From the NCBI GenBank assembly GCA_949987565.1, contig OX465103.1:1913045-1977044 (forward strand): a stretch of DNA of 64,000 bases. The letters are read 5' to 3'. The notes beneath the pieces were generated by a model that did no database searches, was not told the DNA's origin, and saw nothing but the letters and a program-made list of their open reading frames with translations. Origin of the DNA: Luidia sarsii. Lineage: Eukaryota; Echinodermata; Asteroidea; Paxillosida; Luidiidae. Each line of letters opens with the position of its first letter. The first letter of the stretch is position 1. The position numbers and the translations under genes were made by a program. Below, in pieces: positions 11,201 to 23,200 of the stretch.

Positions 11201-14200
11201 GGGAACAAGGCCGACAAACCACTTGCTTTTGAAAACCCTGGGAACAAGGCCGACAAAGCTCTTGCTTTGGAAAACCCTGGGAACAAGGCCGGCAAACCAC
11301 TTGCTTTGGTAAACACTGGGAACAAGGCCGACAAAGCTCTTGCTTTTGAAAACCCTGGGAACAAGGCCGACAAACCACTTGCTTTTGAAAACCCTGGGAA
11401 CAAGGCCGACAAACCACTTGCTTTGGTAAACCCTAGGAACAAGTCCAACAAAGCTCTTGCTCAGCCACAACCACCACAGAGAGTCAACGATAATGTGACA
11501 GGCCTGATTCTACTCACGAGAAACATGCCGGGCACTGCATTGTGTCTGGTGAAGAGATCCGGGATGCCGTGGTTAGACTGATGGGCCGCCACTGCGACGT
11601 CATAAATGAACATCCGGTAGGAATCACCCCGACTCTGAAGAAATTGAACCAAAAGAGAACCAGAAATAAGGCAAAGAAATCCGAGCCCTTGTAGTTTTGG
11701 AGAGAGTTAGACGATGTTATGCAGTCTCGAACAGGCTGGTCCTTCAGACAGCGCAATTAAATTATTATATATATTTTTATATTTATACAAAACCCAATCC
11801 CGCCAACTACGGTCAAGAATGACAAACAGCGCTGGAGGGAATTCAAAAATCTCAAAAACAAAATACAACAGGCAAAGAGCACGCACAGCAACATTACTAG
11901 GACTTTAGAAAAAGATGCCTAGAAATGTGCTGGGGAAATCTGAACTGTAATACATGAAGCCGTGGACTATGTCTGGCCAATCAAGAAATGATTACAGCCT
12001 CCTTAAATATAATACATTATTATTATTATTATCAATAATACGAGCGGCATCTCACTATGAATATCTAAAACGTGAAAATGGGGTGAAAATGTCATTTAGC
12101 CGTGAAAAGAAAAATTCACCGTGTTTTCACCCCTACTTCATGGCACACAGTTAGCCGAATCATTTTCACGGTGTTTTCACCAGTGGTCTCCAAGGCCACA
12201 TTCCTGGTGATTAATGGCTAGAGGCAGTTTTAGAAGTATCTGGGAGTGACAGTTACAAGGATACCATACCTCTATGGGGCTGGATGGTGGTCCCTACTGG
12301 TAATTGAATTAGCCATCCCCCAAGCCTGGAGCTTGCCACCCTAGATATTCACGTTTTTTTCACGGTCTCTTTAGTGACCTGAAGATGTCCTTATCAGGTC
12401 AGAGAGGAGATTATTTTCACGGTGAATTCACTGTAAAATGCACCGTGAATTCACAGTGACTTTTAAGTTTCACGGTGAAATGTCATTTTTACCCCTTTTT
12501 CATGGTTTAGATGTTCATAGTGTCTTTTGGCTGGCTACCTGATAGCAGGGCTTGGTCCTGTTCCTGTTCTGGCGCTCATACAGCTGCAGGAGCATGTCGC
12601 CGCACGGCAGCCCGTCGGGCAGCAGGGAGGAGGTCACGCAGACCACAGCCAGCTGCGTCCGCGGCACCTCGGCCCTCAGGAACCGCTCCAGCTCCAGGTC
12701 GTTGAGGCTGGGGATGCGGTGGCGGCTGCAGCGGCACGTTGCCATGGTGTCGCCGAGCATCTCCGCCCTCAGCGCACTGCCATTGGTCAGTTAAGGTCAC
12801 ATGGCATAAATGTTGTCATTACGTTATATACGAGTGCTGCCTAGAAGATCCGGCAAGTGCGAATAGGAAGGCCCTCAGCTGAGCAAGAGCCTGGCCCAAC
12901 ATTTAAACCAAATCAGAGATGATGGACACGAAAGAAGAAATTACGTTATATACCAGTAAGTCTATTATTTTGATTTCAGACGGCAAGAATGGATTACATG
13001 TCGGTGTTTTCCCCTGAACAAAACATATGTGACCCGGCACAGCGACATGAGGAATATCCCACCAAAACACTTTTCGAGTAAACAACGCCTGAAGTCAAAG
13101 TATCTTCTCAATTCGATTAAAAAAAATCAATTTTGGTTGTTTTGTATTTTTGGAAAGTTAAGGATTTTTCCGAAATCCGTCTGTAAATGTTGAAAAAAAC
13201 GAGGATTTCGGGGGAGTTCCTGCCTTTTTGAATGGCCGCTTTCGAGGAGTTAGAATGGTGCTGCTATATTGTGTCTGGTACCAAATAAACAGGCGAAGTC
13301 CCCTTGTACTATTTACAACAAAGTTCATACGGAAATAAATTTGATATCATTCGAAAGCTAATGGTATACTCTTTCACATCATTAGAAAATCTCAAAATCT
13401 CAAAAGTGGGGGTTATTCCTCATTATGCTGTGCCAGGTCACATAATTATGAGCTCAGGTAAGCACAGTACAAGTATGCCAACTGCTCTGAAGAATAGATA
13501 GGAAGAGGTGCCACTCAAGTTTGTATACATCCTGGTATACAGTATTTCAAATGGTTTTGCTATCAATTTGATAAAGGAAAAAACTCTATTCTACGTTGAC
13601 TACGTTCACTGTAAAGCAGTGTCCGCACTGGACTTATTTTTTACCGAGCCCGTGGGTAACATTCCAAGGGGTAAATCTTCCAGGCGTCCGTACTTGGGAC
13701 TATTCGACTCGGGTAAACTAACCGAGACAATCAGTAAAACTAACCAACTGGCGCAAACAAACGCATGAGGGCACTTTCGTGGTGAGTGGTGACCTTACAC
13801 CGGATGTCTGTACACAATCTACCGGCCCTGTGTGTACATTATGTACAGTACATGTGCATGTACTGTAGTCACGTTGCTACCCACCGCGTGCACGAGTCTT
13901 GCGCCGGACCGGATGTGGTTTTTTACCGAGTCGTTTACCGAGACGTTGTGTCCGGATTGGACTTTTCGGCTCGGTAAAACTGACCTGGTCAATTTAACCG
14001 GGCAGAAGTTGGTCGATTAAACTACCCAAGTTACCTGGGAGGAAAACTTCCTGGGCTGTCCGCACTGGACTTAAAATGGTTAATTTACCCATTTGCTCGG
14101 TTAGATTACCCATTTTAAGTCCAGTGCGGACGCGGCTTTAGAGGAGCTTGAGGACTTTGATAACAACAGTCTGGAGTGTGTGTTGTTCATTTGGCCACTG

Positions 14201-17200
14201 ATAACTTACAGCATCTCCCAATATAAAGCCGGCTGTGGGTGGACTAGAGGAGGGGGACATGCCACAGCAGTGAATGAGGTCGTGGTCAACCCTAACTTGT
14301 AAATGAACTAATCATCAGCGATTGGCAAGGCCAAAGACAAGGATACACCGGGCAGCCAGTCAGAGGAGATGGTTTCTTCTTATCCGCGCTGACGGCTGAC
14401 ATGGCAACACGACTGGCTGGACTGCGAGACCTATCGCCTCCCCCAGCGACATTCCTGAAAAAAAAAAAAAATACAACCATTTTAAGAATAGGACAAATGA
14501 ATGATTACACCAACTCAATAATTTTGGTTCACTTGAGCACTGCAATAGTCCGTTCACAGTAAGAAGAGCTTGAGGACTTCCATAACACCAGTCTGTGACT
14601 GTGGCCACGTGGAATCTTAAGGACGGGGAGGGAGCGCATGCCATAGCATTTAATGAGGCCGAGGTCAAGCCCAACTTGGAGTGAGCAGTCACAGAGACAT
14701 GCAGATCTCTTGCTGATACTTTTACTGGCTTCCTGATGAGTGACTAATTTTTGTTTTTTGTTTTAAACGTCCAGAATTTGGGCACAAATGGTGTACCCTC
14801 CCATAGGTTCTAAAACCTTTGCTTACAAGAATGAGCTTGCCAGTCAATTAGATGCATTTGAGTTTGATACTGTAAGCTAATAAGTTGAAGGTATGTAAGC
14901 CTAAAGGAGGGTATGGATGGCTATTCTGCTAATCCACGCTAAAATAAAGGACGACTTCTCGTGCTCAGAAGATTTTCAGACTTAAGCAGCTCTCAAAATT
15001 GACACCCACCCCCCCCCCCTATTACTTATCGTAAGGCCCCTCATCCATGCGTATTGAATACAGCAGGGTGGTTTTGGGTTTTGTTTTTTCTACTCACCCG
15101 CTGATTGTGGAGAATTTGGCCGGGGTACCGGCCCTAGAGGCCAGGGCTCCGTCGTTCTCCACGTCCATCCGGACTCTCTCCCGCCGCTCGCCGGCCCGGG
15201 TGCTGGTGGAGCGGCTGCTGCGGCCTCCGGACCGGGCGGACACCGTGCTGAACGGACGCTTTGAGCGGCAGGAGAGGACCGGTGCCGAGGGCACGCGGGC
15301 CTTGGCGGCGGCGGCGACGGCCGCCCTCTCCCCGTCCGTCGGCTCCCCGCCGTCCAGTCGGTGCGAGGAGGAGGAGGAGGAGGCCACCTTGGCCGACTGC
15401 ACGCCACGCTTCCTCCGCCTGGGCAGCTTGGAGGCCTCTACCAACTGCATGATGCCCACGGCCAGGCGGTAATGGTCCATCCAATCCTCACAGGCCAACC
15501 TTAAGAGGGAAAGAAAGAACGGGAAAAAAAACAGCATCAGGCATGCAACTCTTGAATTGTAAAAAAAAAAGAGGAAAATGTCTGAATGAAACTGCGAGCG
15601 CAAAGCAAGAAGCCCTTACGGCGTGGGGTTTGGATTCTAGATGCTGTGTGGTGCACTTATGACTTTAAGCTGAGTGACATATTTTAACCTTTTTCAAGGC
15701 ATACACCTAGAAAATTTAATTTTTTTGTTTACACAAAATGAAAAGTAAACATCAAAGTTTTTTACCTGATCTTTATAGCATGTGTTTTAAATAATAAAAG
15801 AAATATCCATTTATTTATTTATTTTTTTCCATTTTTTTTTTTTTTACGGCTGAATTAAAAAAAAAAATCCGCGGAAATCCGCGGAAAAGTTGCATGCCTG
15901 CAACATATAAGTTCCTATAAACCCAGATGGTAGGTGAATTATGCGCCATTTCTTAAAGTTGTTCCTATAGGGTTGAATGGCCACCCATCCCACACATGGT
16001 TTAAGCTTCTATTGAGGAAAAGCATCCTCGCTTCATCTACCAGTACTCGGTCTTCAACAAATGGACACAGAAGTCTCGCAGAACCCCAGCCCGCTATATA
16101 ATGCACCGCATCTAAACCGTGAAAATGGGGTGAAAATGTCATTTAGCCGTGAAAAGAAAATTCACCGGGTTTTCACCCCTATTTCATGGCACACAGTTAG
16201 CCGAGTCATTTTCACGGTGTTTTCACCAGTGGTCTCCAAGGCCACATTAATATTCCTGGTGGTAAATTGCTAGAGGCAACTTAGAAGTATCTGGGAGTGA
16301 CAGGTACAAGGACACAATACAGTACCTCTATGGGGGCTGGTGGTCCCTACTGGTAATTGAATTAGCCATCCCCCAAGGCTGGAGATTGCCACCCTAGATA
16401 TTCACGTTTTTATTCACGGTCTCTTTAGTGATCTGAAGATATCCTTATCAGGTCAGAGAGGCAATTATTTTCACGGTGAATTCACTGTAAAATGCTCTGT
16501 GAAATCACAGTGACTTTTTAGTTTCACCCCTTTTTCAAGGTCTAGATGTTCATAGTGAAAGGTGCACAATAGTTTGCGGCGGTCGGATTGAGAGCCGTCT
16601 CCATTTACCTCGTCCTGCGGCTGAGGACGGCCAGCTCCTTCTCGGCCGGAATCCCGTACTCCGTCCTCTCCTCCATCTGCAGGCTCTTGGCGATCTCCGC
16701 CACCTGCTCCCTGAAGGCGTTCAGCTTGACGACCTTGGGGTGCTGCGGCACCGTGCCCTTGGCCTTCCACTTCTGAGCTTCCCTCTTGGGAGGCTTCTTG
16801 ACGATGGGGGCAGGCCGGGTGCTCTCCTTGGCCGCGTTGGATTGGAAGTTCTCCTCCATCTCCAAGTAGCCCTTTAAAAAAAAATTAAAAAATTTTTTTT
16901 TTTTTTAAATGACAAAAAGATCAAGTACCGGTACTCATGATATGGACAGTACCGTGCAAAGCTTTAAATGCGCCAGGGGCTAATTTCATAGAGCTGCTTA
17001 AAGCCCCTACACAACATTGGTCGAGGTCAAAGAATAGCATCCATACGTTGTCTGATCCAACATATGCATGAATTTAGCACACCTGTGAAAATTTCAGCTC
17101 AATCCACCAACCGAGTTTTGAGAAAATTGTGAAAACCGTTTATTTGTTTCGCGAAAATGCAGCATTCAACGCCGTACTGAAAAATAGTTTAGATCTCGGT

Positions 17201-20200
17201 GAGATGTAAACTTTTTCTTCTACTCATTTCTCCCAAAATACAACATTTACGGGGGCCTATTCGTGCTCACCAAGTCTTCCTGCGTGACAGGGTCCACGGC
17301 CATAAGCACCTGTCCCACCTGCACCTTGGCCGTCTCCTTGTGGCAGAGGAAGGTCAGGCTCATCTGGGTGCGGTTGTGGCAGCGGAAGGAGATGTTGTGG
17401 TTCAGGTGGAAGGAGACGGGCGTGGCCATGCGGAGGTGAGGCAGGGGCCACGCCCACTTGCGCACGACCACACCCTCAGCGTCCATCAGCATGCCAATCT
17501 TTTCGGAGCTCAGGAACCTAAGAGGAGGAGTGATACCAAATCCTGAGAATGATATTTCACTCAACCCATTGTAGCTTACAACCATTTGTAAGACGACGAC
17601 TAATGCACTGACACCATGATTTATGACCAATCACGACTGCATGCAGCTTTTTCAATTTAAGTCAAACAAATTTTAGAAAAACTGACTGGGAACTTTGAAA
17701 TGTTCCCAGCTGGACCAGGACTTAGCCCGAGATTTCTGGTTTTGTGCACCAGCGCTCTTACCATCTGAGCTATCCAGCCCTTAGATGGTGGCCTTCCCTA
17801 ATAGTCAACTAGTCTTTGGCATACCCACGCTCTTACCATCTGAGCTATCCAGCCCTTAGATGGTGGCCTTCCCTAATAGTCAACTAGTCTTTGGCATACC
17901 AGCGCTCTTACCATCTGAGCTATCCAGCCCTTAGATGGTGGCCTTCCCTAATAGTCAACTAGTCTTTGGCATACCAGCGCTCTTACCATCTGAGCTATCC
18001 AGCCCTTAGATGGTGGCCTTTCCTAATAGTCAACTAGTCTTTGGCATACCAGCGCTCTTACCATCTGAGCTATCCAGCCCTTAGATGGTGGCCTTCCCTA
18101 ATAGTCAACTACTGTAGTCTTTGGCATACCAGCGCTCTTACCATCTGAGCTATCCAGCCCTTAGATGGTGGCCTTCCCTAATAGTCAACTAGTCTTTGGC
18201 ATACCAGCGCTCTTACCATCTGAGCTATCCAGCCCTTAGATGGTGGCCTTCCCTAATAGTCAACTAGTCTTTGGCACACCAGCGCTCTTACCATCTGAGC
18301 TATCCAGCCCTTAGATGGTGGCCTTCCCTAATAGTCAACTAGTCTTTGGCACACCAGTGCTCTTACCATCTGAGCTATCCAGCCCTTAGATGGTGGCCTT
18401 CCCTAATAGTCAACTAGTCTTTGGCATACCAGCGCTCTTACCATCTGAGCTATCCAGCCCTTAGATGGTGGCCTTCCCTAATAGTCAACTAGTCTTTGGC
18501 ATACCAGCGCTCTTACCATCTGAGCTATCCAGCCCTTAGATGGTGGCCTTCCCTAATAGTCAACTAGTCTTTGGCATACCAGCGCTCTTACCATCTGAGC
18601 TATCCAGCCCTTAGATGGTGGCCTTCCCAAATAGTCAACTAGTTTTTGAGTTCATGTTTGAGGGTTGTTTTTTTTTACATACTGTTTACTTGAGATTTTA
18701 GATTTGTGTAGAATCCCACTCATACAAAATAATAACTTCAAAATATCCCCGGCAAAAGGAACCACAGTGAAATTCCTAGAGATGAAGACCACAGTGAAAT
18801 TCCCACGAAGACCACACTGTGAAATTCCTATGAAGACCACACTGTGAAATTCCTATGAAGACCACAGTGAAATTCCTATGAAGACCACAGTGAAATTCCT
18901 ATGAAGACCAAAGTGAAATTCCTATGAAGACCAAAGTGAAAGTCCTATGAGGACCAAAGTGAAATTCCTATGAAGACCACAGTGAAATTCCCATGAAGAC
19001 CACCGTAAAATTCCTATGAAGACCACAGTGAAAGTCCTATGAGGACCAAAGTGAAATTCCTATGAAGACCAAAGTGAAATTCCTATGAAGACCAAAGTGA
19101 AATTCCTATGAAGACCACACCTTGAAATTCCTATGTAGACCACACTGAAATTCCTATGAAGACCACAGTGAAATTCCTATGAAGACCACCGTAAAATTCC
19201 TATGAAGACCACAGTGAAATTCCTATGAAGACCAAAGTGAAATTCCTATGAAGACCACACCTTGAAATTCCTATGAAGACCACACTGAAATTCCTATGAA
19301 GACCACAGTGAAATTCCTATGAAGACCACAGTGAAATTCCTATGAAGACCACAGTGAAATTCCTATGAAGACCACTGTGAAATTCCTATGAAGACCAAAG
19401 TGAAATTCCTATGAAGACCACAGTGAAATTACTATGAAGACCACAGTGAAATTCCTATGAAGACCACAGTGAAATTCCTATGAAGACCACAGTGAAATTC
19501 CTATGAAGACCAAAGTGAACTTCCTATGAAGACCAAAGTGAAATTCCTATGAAGACCAAAGTGAAATTCCTATGAAGACCAAAGTGAAATTCCTATGAAG
19601 ACCAAAGTGAAATTCCTATGAAGAACAAAGTGAACTTCCTATGAAGACCAAAGTGAAATTCCTATGAAGACCAAAGTGAACTTCCTATGAAGACCAAAGT
19701 GAAATTCCTATGAAGACCAAAGTGAAATTCCTATGAAGACCAAAGTGAAATTCCTATGAAGACCAAAGTGAAATTCCTATGAAGACCACAGTGAAATTCC
19801 TATGAAGAACAAAGTGAACTTCCTATGAAGACCAAAGTGAAATTCCTATGAAGACCAAAGTGAAATTCCTATGAAGACCACAGTGAAATTCCTATGAAGA
19901 CCACTGTGAAATTCCTATGAAGACCAAAGTGAAATTCCTATGAAGACCACAGTGAAATTCCTATGAAGACCAAAGTGAAATTCCTATGAAGACCAAAGTG
20001 AAATTCCTATGAAGACCACAGTGAAATTCCTATGAAGAACAAAGTGAACTTCCTATGAAGACCAAAGTGAAATTCCTATGAAGACCAAAGTGAAATTCCT
20101 ATGAAGATAAACAGGAAATATGCCCTCACCTGATCATGCCATTTGGATGGTAGCAACTCCCTCTGCCAGTTGGCGTGAATGAGGCCAGCATATCGTGGTT

Positions 20201-23200
20201 ATCATTGTCATTGTACACGATGGTGTAGAAGCCCGGGTGACCGAAGCCAGCCCGGCTTGTCACGATGGCCAACAAGCCAGACGGGTAGCTAGTGGGAGCA
20301 GTTAAGGCCAGTCAAATGCAGCAGAGATCACTTCAAATGCTAAAACCCTCCCATAAGGGACCCTGTGTTGTGTGCAGCAATAATTTTCATAAGCTGACCT
20401 CCTGACCCCATGCTGAACCGCACTTACCCCACCATGTAAGTCAACTCTTTCGAGAGATTGGACTAGACCGGACTACCCTACCCCTAATGCTAACCTTAAG
20501 TTGGAATGAATTTTGTGCAAGAGCAAACTTTAAGACTGCGCAAGGCTTATTGTTTATGTTAAGTGAAAGGTTTGCAGTGATACCATGTAGCACTTCTCTT
20601 TCAATAAAGAGTGTGGCTCTGAAAAGAGCCGGTAACTCAATGTTTCCGGTAGTGTGTACTCTGCCCATAGTCAGGAGAGTGGCGACTGCTTGATTCCAAC
20701 TATCGACTATCAAAAGTTTGTGGCCAACAATAATTCGCGTTCTTTTCTTTCCTGTTTCAGTCTTTTCCTTTGGGTAGATCACAAGGATACAAGACGTTCA
20801 TGGTTCCATCGGGCAGTCCAGTGACGACCTTATGCTGACCGGGCGTGGGACTGGTCTGAGGCAGTTTGGGAGTGATGAGTCTGCCAGCGCTGTAGCTGGC
20901 CATCTTGCTGGTACCCCGCTTGCCCTTGTACTTGAGCATGGCCTCCCGCTTCGCGTCACCATAGTAACGGAGGTACAAAGGTCGGTCCCGGCCAAGGTCT
21001 TTTTCCCGCTGCAATTGTTCCTTCCTGTCGGGGAGATTAATCCGACGAGAAAAGGTCAATAGGGTGCCATCCACTATAGTTTCTGATTTTTCCCCCTTTT
21101 CCCTCCTGCTAGGATCAATCCTATTTAGATGCACCATTCGTCTACACATGACAATATGTGATGGAGGAGAATACAATAGAGAGCAAATACAAAATGTGCC
21201 TACTCATAATATAATGAGTTATTTCTCTCTCAAGTGAGTGCAACCAAAAAACATGGATCAAAATAATGTCGACTACATGTAGAATGACAGTCAACACTGT
21301 CAACCTCCGCTGAGCCATTAAAAGACAAATTTATCAGATGAATGAGCGGGCGGTTGCTGGGCAAGGTGACATCACCGCTTAGCAACGGGTTGACGTAACC
21401 GGGCAACAGTCAACAGCATCGTTGAGCATAGAGGGCCACTGTGCCGCACGCCTTTATTGGCAGAGACAGGACTGCATGTCCGACAAAATGTATGCGTCCC
21501 ATGTGCACGTTCGATACACATGCACAGTGTACACTGCATCCATGCAGCTATGCAAATATACATTGGTGAGCTCATCAGGAGGTTAACTGCCTACAACTTC
21601 ATGAGTCTGTCTTCTTCCGCTATTATGTCTACAGTGGCGGGGCTCTTGTCTTCGGTCCATGGTCTGGCAATGGCTGGGCCCCTGTGGCATTAGAGAGGTT
21701 TTGCAAGCGTGCACATACGCTTAGGTATCCGTACCAGTTAGTGGTCATTTCCGAAACCAGGTACACACGTTTTGATACCCTACTTTGAGACTAATCTGTT
21801 CGTATTTCAAAGTCTTTGAGACTCACAAAAATAGCCCGCACATATTCAGCGATTAGTACTTTCTTGACAACACCATCCATTCAAAGAGGTTTTGCCCTTA
21901 CTCGACGTGGTAAACACTGAATACTCATGTTATATCTATAACACCATCCATGTTGACAAACAAGTAAAGACAATTAACTAGAAATTTAAAATTTCCTATG
22001 TGTTTACTTTTTCTTCCTTACGTGTAGCGAGCAAGATATATGCATCCGTGTTGTCCACACGCTTAGCAGATTGTGAGTACCGTACGACATCATAATTGAT
22101 GACGTATCCTTTCACTATGAACATCTAAACCGTGAAAAAGGGGTGAAAATGTCATTTCGCCGTGAAACTAAAAGTCACTGTGATTTCACGGTGCATTTTA
22201 CAGTTAATTCACCATGAAAATAATTGCCTCTCTGACCTGATAAGGATATCTTCAGGTCACTAAAAAGACTGTGAAAAAAACGTGAATATCCAGGGTGGCA
22301 AGAGCTTCCAGCCTTGAGGGATGGCTAATTAAATTACCAGTAGGGACCACATAGAGGTACTGTATGGTGTCCTTGTAACTGTCACTCCCAGATACTTCTA
22401 AATTGCCTCTAGCCATTTGCCACCAGGAATGTGGTCTTGGAGACCACTGGTGAAAACACTGTGAAAATGACTTGGCAAACTGTGTGCCGTGAAATAGGGA
22501 TGAAAACACGGTGAAATTTCTTTTCACGGCTAAATGACATTTTCATCCCATTTTCACGGTTTAGATGTTCATAGTGTTTGCACTAACCGCATTCGTTCGC
22601 TTGCAAAACCTCTCTACTATGGTATCCTGACAGCGTTTCTAACAGACACTGTCCATCTATAGGTCATCTATGTCTGTGGGACTGCATTGTAAAGGTTCCC
22701 TTACGAAAGCTCAATGGTTTGTTGCAGTCTCTCCAGGGCCCACTCTAAGACGGTCCTCTGCTCGAACTCTTTCTCCGTCTCCTCCTTCTCCAGAATCCAC
22801 CCTTTCTCCTCGCAGACTTTGGAAGACATGGAGAAACTGATGACTTGGAGAAAGTTTGGCTGGTGGACAACTGGAGTGGAATGGAAATCATATAAGATGG
22901 CGTTAAAACTGATGATATCAAGCGCAAGGTAGAAGGACTAGGCAAAGTCTACTGTACTAAAATTTGAAACTTTTTCTCTGCCTTTCAGAAAGGTCCTGCT
23001 GGATCAAAACGTCAAACCCTCTTAATTTCTAAGAATGAGAAAATTTACACGAGATGCACATTGATTTAATATCACCACTCACCCATTTTAAGTTCAGATA
23101 AAGCTACAAACATTTGTTTCTAAAACCACATCTGCCTCACTAAACGGGTTATCAGAGAACAGAGGCAAAGAAAAATAAAAATGTGTTCCTACATTGCCAG

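Noticed and set aside
10871..11581. 236-residue plus-strand ORF (ENPGNKADKALAL repeats)
   Set aside because: It is the 39-bp satellite read in one of several open frames, antisense within an intron, with no splice or start evidence.
17740..18640. Cluster of tRNA genes
   Set aside because: Only the 5' half with an A box is present; there is no anticodon arm, B box or acceptor 3' half.
18760..20106. CRISPR-like regular array
   Set aside because: The units are head-to-tail with no unique spacers, and the setting is a eukaryotic intron.
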